DNA of 64,000 nucleotides from Tillus elongatus (GCA_964006375.1 OZ023267.1:13984846-14048845); one strand, 5' to 3'; counted from the stretch's first letter, positions 37,451 through 50,740 are shown. Numbers and translations: made by a program. The notes: generated from the sequence alone by a model not told the origin.

Positions 37451-38799
37451 CAAGCATGTTACTCTGAAAATTGCACCATTCATATTGTAAGTCTCCTAAC
37501 TTAAAAGTAAACATTTTAAACATACTATACATATGCCTGCATTTCTAACATACTACGTTTTCAGTACATACAGTGTGTCCCAAACTGGATGGGAATGTAT
37601 TGTTATCTGCGTTATTATTAGAGATAGGGAGACGGTTAAATTAGCAATGTTAAAGAGCGGATGATATTTCGGGAATAACTTGTCGAACTAGGTGAATTTA
37701 GACTTAGTAACGATGTAATAAACTTTAATAAATAACTAAACTTTAACAATGCTTACAACTAATTTAACCGAATGAATTTTAATGCCGAAATCTTTACATA
37801 ATGAATCTTAATTGAAAAGTCTCTCTAATGTTTATCAACAATGCTACTTATAACTTTTACTTGGTTTACATCATACATAATTGTAGCAGTCAGCATTCCT
37901 TGTACTGTACGCTACAATTTTAACTTGTTTATTATTTAGATTATAATAGTTTTTCAATGCCAATGTTATTGATACATCTGTGACCTATTACTACATGAAA
38001 ATTTACATTAATTGTTGTACAAATTTTCTTATAACTGAATTTTAATTATAAATTGAATGATCTTAACAAATATGTTTTCACGCCTACGACTGCCCTTGTG
38101 TATAGCTTATTGTTCTCTGAACAGCAATGTTTTGTAGAATTTCATGTTCGTACCAAATATGACTTGTATTTTGTGCTGCCTCTTTTAATTTTCGAGTTAT
38201 TTTGAAAAAAAAAATTTGTCGATCTCTTTTTTGTTCAATATCTAAGTAAGCGTTGATCTGACATGTCTAAGACTTGCACATTATCAGGACACTTTTTACA
38301 GAATAATTTTTGTGCTATTATCAACTTTGGATTGTCATTTGTTTTTGAGCTACAGGTATCAACGTTTGTTTTTATTATGGCAGCCACAATGGATTTTTTG
38401 CTCATGTGTTACCCTGTGAAAATACCTTTCCAATGATGTACAACATGCTTGAGAAATCCTGTAATTGCACTGACAATTTTGAGAAAAACCGTTTTGAGGA
38501 TAGTAGGCTATGAAATCCAATACCAGAAAACAAATGACAAAAAAAGTTGTAAAAAAGCCGTAGGCCATGGAGTCTAACAATTGACTTCTACTTTTAAAAT
38601 AATTTTCCGTAATGATTCACAATAAAAAAATATTGTGATTTAATTTACAATACTTAATTAGGTAATAATGCTAGGTGATATTATGTGAAACAGTTTAATG
38701 ACGAAACCCGGGAATAACAAATAGAAACTTAAACTCCACAAAAAACACAATTAGAAACGGCACTTAATAAAATAAATAATAAAATAGAAACTTAAAAAT
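37451..38799. other. Unannotated stretch with a mariner-type end
   Basis: TACAGTGTGTCCCAAACTGG at about 37569 looks like a mariner-type terminal repeat. It may belong to the transposase remnant at 38.8-39.5 kb, with the partner CAGTGTGCCCCATTTAAG near 40494. No coding feature is seen otherwise. Confidence 0.35.
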
Positions 38800-39500
38800 A
38801 CACTAAATAGAAACTTGTTTCATATGGCCACCGTCAATGCACTTTATATACCTTTTTGAAACATGCCTCCAAACTCTGGTGAGGGTGTTTTGGTTAATAT
38901 GATTCATAGCTTCCGTGATTCTGTTTCTTAATTCATTGATATTTTGTGGTGGATCGAATTTATAGACATCATTCTTCAGAGTACCCATGGGTGTTATATC
39001 AGGATTTCGAGCACACCAATGAACCCGCCCATTGTAACAAATGACACGATTATTAAAATTTTGGTACAAAAATTCTTTAACGATCCTAGCATTGTGAGCT
39101 GGACAACTCTCTTCTTGGTACCAACTCTCGTCTAAATTATCAAGAACTCCTCTAATTGTTGGTAAGATATCATTTCTCAATAGACTAAGACACCTTTCCC
39201 CAGTTGAATTATTTTCAAAAAAGAACAGACCAACAATGAAGTTAAGTGAAATTTTTATAAATTAAATGTCTAATCTACAAATAAAAATAACAGTGTTTTA
39301 CCTAATAAGCCGCACCAAACATTAATACCAAATCTGTCTTGCAATCGTCTTTCTTCCTTTAGATGGGGATTTTCATTTGCCCAATAATGCCTATTATGGC
39401 GATTATACAAACCGCAATTTGTAAATCTGGATTTATCAGTCCATATACCATCTGCAGAATTGAAGTCGCTTAGGGTAATCGTCAACATTTAAGCCTTGTC
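38800..39500 (-). pseudogene. Tc1/mariner-type transposase remnant 2
   Basis: The first DDE Asp region reads DGIWTDKSRFTNCG, with HYWANENPHLKEE (39488-39350) and INVWCGLLG. After a gap it continues WYQEESCPAHNARIVKEFL (39125-39060; the second Asp is replaced, EES instead of QDG) and NPDITPMG, then a C-terminal LRNRITEAMNHINQ segment to 38810. A frame break lies at about 39190-39270. Catalytic substitution and frame loss make it inactive. Confidence 0.83.
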
Positions 39501-39637
39501 GATTGTAGGTTTGCATGGATGGTAATGAAAAATATTTTTGTATATTTCTTCGGGAAAAATATGCTTGTTATAGCTGATTTACGAACCCGTCCGCGATTGT
39601 AACGAAATCAAGACATGTGCCAGGTTTTGTTCATAGA

Positions 39638-39645
<8 letters not shown>

Positions 39646-39708
<63 letters not shown>
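39646..39708. repeat. (TA)n array
   Basis: 63-bp pure TA array without clear family flanks. It lies 160 bp before the next array. Confidence 0.95.
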
Positions 39709-39712
<4 letters not shown>

Positions 39713-39864
39713 TTATTTGTTTGCTGTACTTTCAGTGATTTGTTATTTGGTTACGTGGACTGCAGTGTCGAAACGTCCCAGTTCGACGCCTGCGCGTTGA
39801 GCTTCTATTGGTCGGTTAATTGTTCTCTGATTGGTTGTGTTCTCGGACTGTGTTTCCTTTCTTT

Positions 39865-40105
<241 letters not shown>

Positions 40106-40485
40106 GACTAGTTTCAAAGGTATAGCATTTTTGAGAGGAAATTTGGAATTTTTCATGGAGAAATTTGACTCTCAGAATTGGACAACGAATTTAGCCCCCG
40201 GAAGGAATTTTCGCTTAGTAGCGTAGAATCTTTGCAAAGATATAGGTTCTAGGGGCCCTAATTCCAGCTCATTTCAAAACACTATCCAAAAGTCACACTA
40301 TTGTTTCTTTTCTATTATGATTAAGAAAATTCACTAATAAATTGACGCGTTTCAAAGATATAGCATTTTTGAGAGCGAATTTTGTAGTTTTCTATGGAGA
40401 AATTTGATTCTCAGAAATGGACAACGAATTTAGCCCCCAGAAAGAATTTTCGCTTAGTAGTGTAGGAACTTTTCAAACCATGCTG

Positions 40486-40979
40486 TATATATACAGTGTG
40501 CCCCATTTAAGATGGAAACACTCCTGTAACTCTTGTATTTATAATTATATTTTAATGAACCAAATCTCAAAATATATAAAATAAAAAACTCTATAAATGC
40601 TGCTTAAAATATATAAAATGAAAAACTGCCAACTAATGTAGTTTTTTATGTCAAAAAATGGGAAAAGGGGTTAGAGCCGTCTTTAGAAAGACTGCATTCG
40701 GCATCTCTTAAAATAGATATATACCAAATTCCATCAAAAAAGAAGAATTATTAACCATTTCTGAGAAATTTTATGTGTGGCCCTTCTAATATTGAAACAC
40801 CCTGTAACTTTAGTATTTATAACGCGATTTTTTAACGAGATCTCAAAAGATAGAAAATGAAGAAGTCTGTATATAGATCATGTGAAAATTGTTTCCTGTG
40901 CTATTCGATCATGGCATACTAAAACTATTTTCTAGCTGGTTGAAGAGAAAATAGTTGGTTACTGTCTGGGTTTGACCTC
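40486..40979. repeat. Degenerate mariner-type terminal sequence
   Basis: TACAGTGTGCCCCATTTAAG at 40493 with GGAAACACTCCTGTAACTC, and a partial duplicate GAAACACCCTGTAACTTTAG at about 40795. This is typical of mariner-related ends. No transposase lies between them. Confidence 0.45.
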
Positions 40980-41345
40980 CTGAAAAAATAAATGCCTATA
41001 ACTCCATTTTCTCTAAAGCTAGAGACCTAGAGACTTAAAACTGGGGATATACTAGTCTTTAAAGGGGTAACCTATGATTAGAATTTTACTAAAATAATTT
41101 AGTTATTTTTGAATATGCAACAATTTTCCGGAACAAAATATTTTGTTTAGATATTTATCTGAGCTCTTTACAAAATGTAACGCACCTGCCAAATTTATGA
41201 TTTTCTTTGTTAATCGCTTAAAAAAATTTTTTACTCAACCCAAAAAAAAAAACGGTTTCCTGAAATAAATTATTTTGATATTTTCTGTGATTTGATATTA
41301 TTTAATGGAAATTTGCTACCAAAACGTACTTGCTGCGTCGCAGCT
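40980..41345 (-). repeat. Diverged GGACGCAGC-family copy just upstream of an nAChR exon
   Basis: The inverse 5' end ACGTACTTGCTGCGTCGCAGC lies at 41320-41340, with a body resembling the family. There is no (TA)n core. It lies 136 bp before the splice acceptor at 41480. Confidence 0.55.
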
Positions 41346-41480
41346 TTCTTTTCTAATTATCTAAACATTACACAGAAAAAAAGAGGGCATGTTTTGATAA
41401 ACATAATTATCTATATCTATAATTTTAATACTAAATTAAACACTTTGTAGGCTAACCTGTCACGTTTTTTTTTTCTTCAG

Positions 41481-41623
41481 GAAGCTGTCTAGGAGATGAG
41501 AACGAAACCCGGCTGATGCGTCATCTCATGGCTAACTACGACGCCGCTGTCAGACCTGTAGCAAATTCATCTCAGCCTTTGTCCGTTATATTTGGAGTGT
41601 CACTACATCACATTATCGATGTT
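41481..41623 (+). CDS. Nicotinic acetylcholine receptor subunit, exon A
   Basis: A pyrimidine-rich acceptor TTTTCTTCAG (ends 41480) and a GTAAGT donor (41624) frame 143 bases: two bases of a split codon plus 47 codons. The exon begins SCLGDENETRLMRHL and ends VSLHHIIDV, the N-terminal helix and first strand of the Cys-loop receptor ligand-binding domain (ANYDAAVRPVANSS is the conserved YN-x-x-x-RPV region). NSS and NET are possible N-glycosylation sites. It ends in phase 0 and joins exon B. The signal-peptide exon upstream was not recognised. The receptor would be a pentameric acetylcholine-gated cation channel in neuronal membranes. Confidence 0.92.
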
Positions 41624-41939
41624 GTAAGTAAAAACATTTGCTTCCCGCTTTTCTCTCACACTTTACTGCTCTAATAGATCCTCTGGGTGTATTTTTAAAC
41701 CTTTTTAGTCGAATTATCCACGATGATGATAACTAAGCTGTAATTTAGGGAAGCTCTTGCACAGCATAACAAACAATGCTGTGACTTTCCTTCATTATGT
41801 ATTATTAAATCACTAACTTTAGAACATAGCACAATGTATTTCACAAATATGATCTTTTCTCAATATGTGAAGCTAAAAATCTGTGACAAGCACTAGTATT
41901 TATTTTAGTATTCACTCTGTGAAGGGAAAACCCAAGGGT
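41624..41939. other. nAChR intron, proximal part
   Basis: Intronic sequence with no other feature. The intron runs 41624-43783. Confidence 0.8.
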
Positions 41940-42225
41940 TCGACTTGCAGATCATTTCAGTTTTCAATATTTTTTTCACATACTGTACCATTAACGTGCA
42001 CCATGGTTGTGTCATTGTGTTTGATCAAGTTCATTGTCTGCACGTTTCGCCCTTCAGAAGGGGCGTAAAGCCGGCTGTCCCGTGTACCATGCGATGTTGG
42101 GCACCTTAAATGTACCTACGCTCCTTACAGAAAGGGACGGGTTCGGAAAATTTCCAGGAGAGTGAGGTCAAACTGCTCCCTGGCGTCGATAATTGGCCAC
42201 AGTGGCGAAAATAAACTACTTAACA
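41940..42225 (+). mobile_element. tRNA-derived SINE, copy 3, in nAChR intron
   Basis: GTCTGCACGTTTCGCCC at 42033, GTCCCGTGTACCATGCGATG at 42078, GGGCACCTTAAATG at 42105 and CTCCCTGGCGTCG at 42176 match the tail at 22965-23315. The tRNA head is degraded (GGGTTCGACTTGC near 41937). Confidence 0.75.
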
Positions 42226-43783
42226 CTCAAAGCGTCGCTTGCAAAAATGTAGTCCTTTTTAAATTTGATTTAACCTTTGATTGACGCGATCAAACTGAAC
42301 TCTATTGAAAGCGTTTGTAAGCACCATCCTTTTACTATTAGGCAGTTGTTCTGTAAAACATCAGATAATTCACATACATTTTTACAGGGTGTACCTTTCA
42401 ATAATAATTTATCTGTTTCATATAATTTTCCTTGTGAATACGTTAATATTGTTAATTAGATTTTTTTCCATGAAACGACTATGTTTTTTTGCCTGCCCTG
42501 GGATAATTATGTAGTGGGGTAGGGGAGGATATCAATCCAAAAAGTAACTAATATCAATACCAACATGTAGCGAGTATGGTTGGATTTCATCAGAGAAAAA
42601 AATTAGCTTTTGTGAATTGGGGTTGGGTGGGAAAGGGGGTGCGGGTGTGGGTGGAGGTTTCCTAAGTTGGCGGTTGTAACCAAAAATCATAATGACAACA
42701 ACATTTCACAATACTTCGGGTATAACAAAAGAAATAAGGTGGAATTCTGCATTCTTCGGCATTTTTTAGCGAATATTGATAAAAAAATAATTCTAAGCGC
42801 CATATCTGGTAACGATTTGACATACAAACATGTTTGAAGTTAAAATTGTAGGAAATTTAATGCTCTACAAAAAAGTCTGAGATGTTTTTGCCGCAGTATG
42901 TAACGGAAAAATTTATTAAGGAAAAACCGGATAAAGGTCGAAAATTTTGCAGTACCCCCCCACCCCCCTTTTTTGTCGCACAGGGTTCTCGAGGTCTAAA
43001 AGTTGAAAAATGTTAATTAACCACCTCTGAACAACATCCCAAAGTTTCATTAACTTCCGACCTTTTTCCACCTAACCTCACTTTTTCCAACCTGTCGACT
43101 AGATTATCTTACGTGTTACTGATAATAAAAATGTTATTACTCACTTAATTTTATTCCTACAAAAAAAAAGGTGTTGCTGAATAGAATTGGAAATGTTTTA
43201 AAAAGATGTACCACACTACCCACCATCCAATTTTAAAATTTCAAAGAGGTAGCTAACCTTTGAAGAGGTATGACGATAGAGGTAAGATTTTTATATCAAA
43301 AAGTTAGTTTTTTGACAATAACAATCAACCTGTTTTTGAATGTTCCCTAATAATGGTCACTTTAAATTTTATTGAATTTATGCGTTACTTTGTGTATATT
43401 AAACAATTCACCAAAAATAAAAACTAAACGTTTAAGAGGTGTTTCATCTCTTCTGTTATTGATTTACTTAGTCGTTAAATGAAGTGCACCTTATGTAACA
43501 GTTAAACTTTTCACTAATGACAAAATCTAACTTCTTAGAAGCATTCAGAGATCGGTAGAGATGTATTACTGTGTGATTTGTTATCCCTGTAATTTTTTGT
43601 AACAAAAACAAATATATCGCATTATAGTTATTTAATAGCCGAACGAAATCAATGTTGCTTCATCTCATTTCCCACTCAATGATTTGAAATAAAAATATCC
43701 CGAAATTCGAAACAGAAAGAATGCTGAGCTTAAAACGGTTGATACACAATTTGTTCAGAAAGTAAGTTTAGATTGTTTTCCAG
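42226..43783. other. nAChR intron, distal part
   Basis: No coding feature. It includes a C-rich run near 42953-42970 and a G-rich patch at 42515-42665 that stand out from the AT-rich surroundings. Confidence 0.6.
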
Positions 43784-43938
43784 GACGAGAAGAACCAGAT
43801 TCTGACCACAAATTGCTGGATTACACAGGTTTGGGTCGATCACCATCTCAGATGGAATGTTTCAGACTTTGCAGGCATTAAAGTTATCAGGATCCCCTAC
43901 AATCGAGTTTGGAGGCCAGATCTAATTCTCTACAACAA
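43784..43938 (+). CDS. Nicotinic acetylcholine receptor subunit, exon B
   Basis: Acceptor TTTTCCAG (ends 43783) and donor GTATGT (43939) enclose 155 bases: 51 codons and two bases. It reads in phase 0 from exon A: DEKNQILTTNCWITQVW, then VDHHLRWNVSDFAGIKVIRI, then VWRPDLILYNK/N. WITQVWVDHHLRW is loop D of the complementary face and WRPDLILYN is loop A of the principal face. NVS is a possible glycosylation site. The TTNCWITQVWVDHHLRW form is closer to alpha7-like subunits than to the classic insect alpha1-3 type, but orthology is not decided. The phase-2 end joins exon C to give Asn-Ala-Asp. Confidence 0.93.
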
Positions 43939-44122
43939 GTATGTATAAATACCTGTATAAAACCACACGCTACGTGTTTTGTAACTTTTAGCATGTTATT
44001 TTTGTGTCATTATTAGCGCACACAGTGTGAGCTTGTTACTTGGAATAAATTTAGTTAATAAAATACGGATTTTTCGAAAAATGCTCGCCACATCGATTAG
44101 TATTTGAAAATGCAGTCTTTTG

Positions 44123-44140
44123 ACACACACACACACACAC

Positions 44141-44208
<68 letters not shown>
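44123..44208. repeat. (CA)n followed by (TA)n in nAChR intron
   Basis: (CA)n at 44123-44142 runs into (AT)n at 44144-44208. No GGACGCAGC-family flanks are seen. Confidence 0.95.
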
Positions 44209-44210
<2 letters not shown>

Positions 44211-44339
44211 GACACCATCGATACATTTTTAAATGCTGGCAACTTTTTTGTTGACTATTTCTAAAGTAAATGTCAAATGACATAAAACCACAGAACCTAA
44301 AAGTTTTAAATAAACAATACTAATAATCTGTCTTTAATA

Positions 44340-44800
44340 AATGCTCCAAGGGGTGTCCATTCACCATTTGACAGTGCCCTTAACATAATTCAAATTCGTT
44401 TTAAACATTTCTAATTACTTCGGGGGAAATAAGTCTACAATAATCTCCTATTCGTGCTTTCAACTCCTTAAGATTTACCGGCTTCGTCTTGAAAACTTTG
44501 CTTTTCAAATATCCCCAAAAAAAGTAGTCAAAAGGAGTGATGTCTGGTTATCTAGCAGGCCATTCAATATTAATACTTTTACCAATCTATACTAAAGTTA
44601 AAATTCTGCATCCAAATACCCGCATACAGGTCTTGCAATATGAGAAGTTGCACCATCGTGTTGAAAGCAGAAATTTTATGCGAAAACAAAGTAGCTAGGT
44701 TTGTAAGTATTCGACATTTTTCTAATTGAAAGAAAACAATATTTGTATACTGAGATTGTTCAAGAACACTAAAAGTTGACATGCTCTTATACAACACAAA
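44340..44800 (-). pseudogene. Mariner-type transposase remnant 3, in nAChR intron
   Basis: FQHDGATSHIARPVCGYL (about 44660-44610) contains the second DDE Asp. After frame breaks come PDITPFDYFFWGYLKSKVF-type codons (about 44560-44500) and LKELKARIGDYC (44470-44440). The third catalytic region is preserved but stops interrupt it. It is a relic in the 5.4-kb intron between exons B and C. Confidence 0.78.
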
Positions 44801-45360
44801 TCATTTATGGCTGTCTAATTGTCAAAAAATCTAATTGGATAAAACTTGACTAAACGCAGTTTATTTATTGGTCAATTTAAACACCCGTTACTGTATCTAT
44901 GTTATCCAAGAATTAATTGCAAACCGAGTGATAGCCTCCACTGTCCATTAACCGGTCTACTTGATGTGCTAAACTTTGTTTGCCGTGCACAGCTCGCCAT
45001 AATATATCCGTCTGTGTTGAACTTTATGAACTGCTGGTGTCACAGAATACACCAATTCACGCGCTGTGTAGAAGGACCAGAAACCACAAATTTCTATGCA
45101 TGTCGCTAGCTCTAAACCTGCTTCCTGCCCGCATAATTCTGCTCGTTATATTCTGGATATATATTTCTACTATCAGCTATTCAGGATGTTTGATATACAC
45201 AGGACCGACGAATATAGATCGCTATTTCTGCCACATTTTTCAAGTTAAATCGTGATCCAGTGCATAAACAATTTGTGCAACAGAAGCTCAAGGTATCAAA
45301 AGATTTTCGTGCAAGGTAAACTTAATATTATAGTGTTGTAGCAGACTATTTTACACTTTT
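44801..45360. other. nAChR intron, unannotated
   Basis: Two overlapping plus-strand frames (44846-45109 and 44980-45255) have no recognisable domain and no splice signals I trust. Confidence 0.4.
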
Positions 45361-46902
45361 TAGCGAATTTTCTTTAAGAAAAATTCGCTATTATAGAGGT
45401 CATAAAGAAAAGCTTTTGAATAAATTTCTTCAGATGAGCGCGAATTGGGTTCCTAAAAACGAAAACCAACGTCCCTACAAAAATATTTTTGAATACGCTA
45501 TATTTTTGTATCTATCACAATAACTGGAATGAGACTTTACACTTCGCTAGAAATAGTGCAAATAAACCTGTTGTAAATTTTAAGTAATTTGGTACACAAT
45601 ATTTATTAGAGTTTTTTCCAAATTAAAAATAAAATCCCAAAGACATGCGTTGAAACGACTTAGTGGTTAAAGTCCAATGCCTGACAGACAGGGTAGTTAA
45701 CTGCCACTCGTAGATTGATTCATACAACAGGTATAAACCATACATCAACGGTAACCAAACTAAATATATACCAGGCATAAAACATACTACCCGAACCAAT
45801 AATCACGAAATCTCTGGCGCAATTATGAAAAATGACAGACGACATGAAATTAAAAATTTGCCAAGTGATTGTTATTTAACAGGGGGATTCAATCAATTAT
45901 TAAAATACACTTTATTTGCAGCTTTATGAATGGCCCCAAATAAAAGTTTTAGCGCAGCATAGATATATTATGCTGTCGTATAATATAATAGAAATGTAAA
46001 TAAAATCATGCCAAGTCTATAAAAATGATTCTAAAATAGTTTCTTTTATCTTTAACCTTAAAAATAAGACCGAAACAATCCTTGAATGGGCTTCAGTGGC
46101 AATTCTACTAATTCTGTAATTAATTGTTGCGTATGCTTTACATATACTACGCCGGGCATGAAGCGCGTGTCAAGTATTATGTAGACAAAACGTTAGTTGA
46201 CGTATTAGCAGATAGCGCATTGGAAGCGTGCTGGACTGCTACGCAGAAGGTTGCATGATCGAATCCAACTCGATGAATGTATGTTTTTTATGTATTCTTT
46301 TGACATTTGCAGAAACAATAGTGCACAGATTTAATACGTTTTGAACAAGATCTCATTTTTGTTTAAAACGCCTGAACAAGTTTGTCACCTTTGAGTCTGA
46401 AATTATAATTTTAGCAGATATTTTGTTATTGTTGATATTAAAAAAACAGGTTTGATTAGGTTGACTAAAACGTAAATATAATAAGGAAAATAACTGCTAC
46501 GTTTATAATTTGGCAGATACTTGACTTTTCTAGATATGAATTAAGTTTCCTTCTGGAAATCTTTTGTGTAACTTTAATGGAATTTGAAATACAAGTTTCT
46601 TTTAAAAATACTTGCACTATCTACAGATATAGCAAAATTTAGTTCTTTAGCTCCAAAGAAAATTGAGTTTCGGGCATTTTTTCTCAAAACGAGTTAGATT
46701 ACAAGATTTGTTTGATAATAGAGATATCGATGGCGACACTTTCGAAAGAATTCTTCAAATGTGCGCGTACTAGGACCTCTAAAATCGATCTTCAAGGTTT
46801 GTGTAAGTTTAAAGTATTAACTTCAGTAATATGCCGTATAATAATAGTGTACAATTCCTATGAAAATTCGCTACTATAACGCATTTGCTGCGTCCTGAAA
46901 TT
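45361..46902 (-). mobile_element. Long composite GGACGCAGC-family element, copy 2, lacking the (TA)n core
   Basis: Starts at the terminal hairpin AGCGAATTTTCTTTAAGAAAAATTCGCT and ends at the inverse 5' end ACGCATTTGCTGCGTCCTGAA (46880-46900). It follows the order of 15547-17323, including the GCGCAGCATAGATATATTATGC block (about 45953) and a tRNA-like module. At about 45475 the (TA)n core and its flank are missing. It lies in the intron between nAChR exons B and C. Confidence 0.65.
46205..46275 (+). repeat. tRNA-like module
   Basis: A box TAGCGCATTGG at 46213-46223 and B box GATCGAATC at 46257-46265, both fitting the polymerase III consensus. The flanks match the modules at 16.6 and 61.7 kb. 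Confidence 0.6.
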
Positions 46903-47032
46903 TTTTATCTTTCTAAGGTCAGAAGATGAGACGTAGTTACAATAATAAATAATCACAGTAGACTTTGCAACCTACGTATATACAGGTGCCCCAATTAAAA
47001 CTTCCTACCTGGAAAATATAGGAATTAAAATG

Positions 47033-48086
<1,054 letters not shown>

Positions 48087-48369
48087 AAAACACAACCCGA
48101 GACACGTCGATTTTGTTATCAAGAAGGGCACACGATGGCGTAAGTTTTGGTGTCTTCAAACCTGCCTCTAAGGCAGGGGCGTAATGTACCCCTAAATTTT
48201 AAATGGCACTCCATGTTGAGTGACGCCTCATATTAAAGCTTTATCAATTCTGCTCACGATAGCATACGACTGTTTAAAATTTGGTTTGGATTTGGTACTA
48301 TAATCATCAATTAAAGAATAAGACAAAATATGGATGAATGAAAGAATGTTACTTAATTAAATGTTCAAA
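48087..48369. other. nAChR intron, unannotated
   Basis: No supported feature. The sequence is locally less AT-rich at 48100-48200. Confidence 0.4.
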
Positions 48370-48800
48370 TTGTTTTCCCTCCACTTCCATACAATTTATA
48401 AAATCTTTGTTCAACGTCTGAATGAACACTTCAAAGCATTTCGGGCGTCATCTGTCCATATTCTTCAACAATTCGCCAACGAAGCTCCTCAAGTGAGTTT
48501 GGTCGTGTTACATAAATTTTCGACTGCAAATATCCCCATAGAAAAAAGTCTAAGGGTGTTAAAACTGGCGATCTTGGAGGCTACTCAATTGAACCTCTCT
48601 GTTCCATCCAGTGATTTGCAAAGTTCTGATTAAGAAAATCACGCTCAGCTGCGGCATAATGTGTTGGAGCATCATCCTGCTGAAACCACACACCTTCTTC
48701 TTCCAAAGCGTTGTCATTTCGCGATACTTCCACAATCGTCAGGAGATATGTGTTTCCAGTAGATGCAGATACATGTTTCCATCCACATTTCCCGGTAGAG
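48370..48800 (-). pseudogene. Mariner-type transposase remnant 4, in nAChR intron
   Basis: QQDDAPTHYAAAERDFLNQN (48700-48640) includes the second catalytic Asp. The third site reads SPVLTPLDFFLWGYL, with Val in place of Asp, preceded by a stop. The C-terminal NSLEELRWRIVEEYGQM segment reaches about 48440. Both the Asp loss and the stop show it is dead. It is closer to a DAPxH...FFLWGYL lineage than the copy at 4.8 kb. Confidence 0.82.
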
Positions 48801-49370
48801 AGAAAAGGTCCTATGAGGGATTCTCTCAGTATAGAAGCCCAAAGTTTAAATTTTCCTGGGTGCTGCGTATGAGTTTCACGTAAAATTCGTAGATTTTTTA
48901 AAAACTATAGGACTTGTGGACATCAGGAAAACATATGACGTGGGCCTTACGTCATTACCTGACGTAGGGCCCCTCTCTCGCGTCTCACCCCTCTCTAATA
49001 TATGGCAAACTATCTAATCTATAAACCTTGGGTACCCTGTAAAATTAATGGCAATAAATAAATAAACAATTAATTATATTTTACGGAAACCATAATTTGT
49101 TAATATTTCATTTAAAAAAAAAACATACTAGACAGCAAAATTTTTGAAGATATTAATGCACAAGGTTCATGTCAGCATAATTTTGTGGTAATTTTGCTCA
49201 CGGCTGCTGGCTACGAACGACTTGCTATGTAGTTTGCATGTATTTTACCGTAGTGGAAATAATGTTCTTTATGTCATTGTTACATTAGATTTTATTTATA
49301 TGTATCAATGCTTTATTGTAAATAAACGAGGAAAAGAGGTTAATTCTCTAATACTACGTTTTTTTTATAG
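48801..49370. other. nAChR intron end
   Basis: Intronic sequence up to the TTTTTTATAG acceptor at 49370. It includes a CCCCTCTCTCGCGTCTCACC patch at 48970 that differs in composition from its surroundings. Confidence 0.5.
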
Positions 49371-49554
49371 TGCCGACCCCCAGTTCCAGTCTTCGGTTAT
49401 CAACACAAACGTGATAGTATCCAGTAATGGTGAAGTAGTATGGCTTAGCCATGGTATATATAGGTCTTCCTGCGATATCAACGTTGAATACTTCCCTTTC
49501 GACTTACAGAGCTGTCAGATGAAGTGGGCATCATGGACGTATGACGGATATCAG
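49371..49554 (+). CDS. Nicotinic acetylcholine receptor subunit, exon C (Cys-loop)
   Basis: Acceptor TTTTTTATAG (ends 49370) and donor GTGAGA (49555) enclose one base plus 61 codons. The Asn-Ala-Asp junction with exon B restores LYNNADPQF. Loop E is VVWLSHGIYRSSC. The signature Cys-loop CDINVEYFPFDLQSC has exactly 13 residues between its cysteines, with the invariant FPFD. Loop B is SWTYDGYQ. The exon ends in phase 0. Loop C with its vicinal cysteines, which would decide alpha against non-alpha, and the four membrane helices are downstream and were not found before position 64000. A sequencing or assembly break cannot be excluded, because an R1-like LINE begins about 55 bp after the donor. 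Confidence 0.95.
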
Positions 49555-49609
49555 GTGAGATACATAAAACTGAAAGTAATTTTTTATATACAAAACTTCT
49601 AAACTGACG

Positions 49610-50740
49610 ATCCAAAGGTGGTATCCCTGGAATGATTACAGCCACATCCGCTGAAACGGTTCTGTATGCGCTACATGTCCTGAGAGTCATTTTTCTTTAT
49701 GCTCCAGGCAGCTTTTGCACAAGTTTCTTGTTATTTGTCATTTCACACCAGATTGGAGCTGTGTAAAACAGTTGTGAATGTATCCCACTGGATAAGATTC
49801 TTCTCTTAGATGCCATAGGCCTCCCAACATTAGTGGTAGTCTGGAGAGCGCTGTCATTGTCCTACCCGCTTTTTAATGGCTTGATTAACATGCTCCGCGA
49901 CGTGCAGTTTAACATCTAACCAAACTTTTTGACCGCCCCCTTGAGTGCTATCTGTATCCCGTTGATTTAAAAGGTTATCCGTGATTGTTTTCGCTTGGTC
50001 TTTAAAAGTACAGCCTGTTTTCTGCTGCTCCAGCTCCAGTTTATTTTCTGTCCAGTTGAATACCTGTTGTAGGCCTAGTTTGCCAGTTACTAATACCACC
50101 ATGGTCATCTGCGAAGCCAATAAAGGTCGCACCAGCTGGCATCTCTAGACTCAAAAGTTCATGGTACAAAATGTTCCACAAGGTTGGACCCAGTACCGAA
50201 CCTTGTGGAACTCCACCACTTGTTCACCTTGGTAGTGCCATCTGCTTCCAGGATTATTCTTCTCTTCTTGCCATGTTGATCAGACTAGGATCAACTTGAC
50301 GCTCTTTCCTGCGGCACAGAATAATTTGCCATACGGCGCTATCGAAAGCATTTCTTACATTCAGTAACATCATCGCACAAAGTCTTCTGTGTCGATGTCA
50401 AAAGCTGGTAGTTTCTTTAGCTATCCGCATAATTTCTCTGAGTGCATGGTCAGTTGTCCTGCCCCCTCGAAACCAAAACTGTCCATCAGCTAACCCACCA
50501 TTTCGCGAGGTCTCTCTCTCTCTCTCTCTCTCTCTCTTCAACCTGATGAGGATCAAGTGCTTGTAAAGCTTGCCCCCTACATCCAGTAGACATATATCAT
50601 CACCCTTCCTAAATACAAGTAGCTGTGCTTGCTTCCATTCAATTAGAAGGCTTGACCGGATCGCCAGACTATTGCAGACAGAAAACGTAGACAACGTAGA
50701 TGACATTAACATCTGGTCACCACAGTATAATAAGTACATC
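49610..50740 (-). mobile_element. R1-clade LINE fragment, frameshifted
   Basis: Reverse transcriptase motifs read right to left: GDDICLLDVGGKLYKHLI (about 50580), GGLADGQFWFRGGRTTDHA (50490-50440), NVRNAFDSAVW (motif A, about 50360), PQGSVLGPTLWNILY (motif B, about 50200) and GFADDHGG (catalytic box, about 50120). Post-RT KVWLDVKLHVAEHVNQAIKK (49930-49870) and NVGRPMASKRRILSS (49830-49790) are characteristic of R1-type elements, followed by TLRTCSAYRTVS to about 49640. A (TC)n run at 50513-50537 and several frameshifts disrupt it. The endonuclease is missing. R1 elements normally target rDNA; this copy sits in a receptor gene. Confidence 0.87.

Noticed and set aside
39805..39840. Inverted CCAAT boxes (ATTGG twice) as a promoter
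   Set aside because: Short motifs between two TA arrays with no adjacent gene or transcription start evidence.
50398..50739. Protein with an Arg-Glu repeat
   Set aside because: The repeat comes from a (TC)n run inside a broken R1-like reverse transcriptase.
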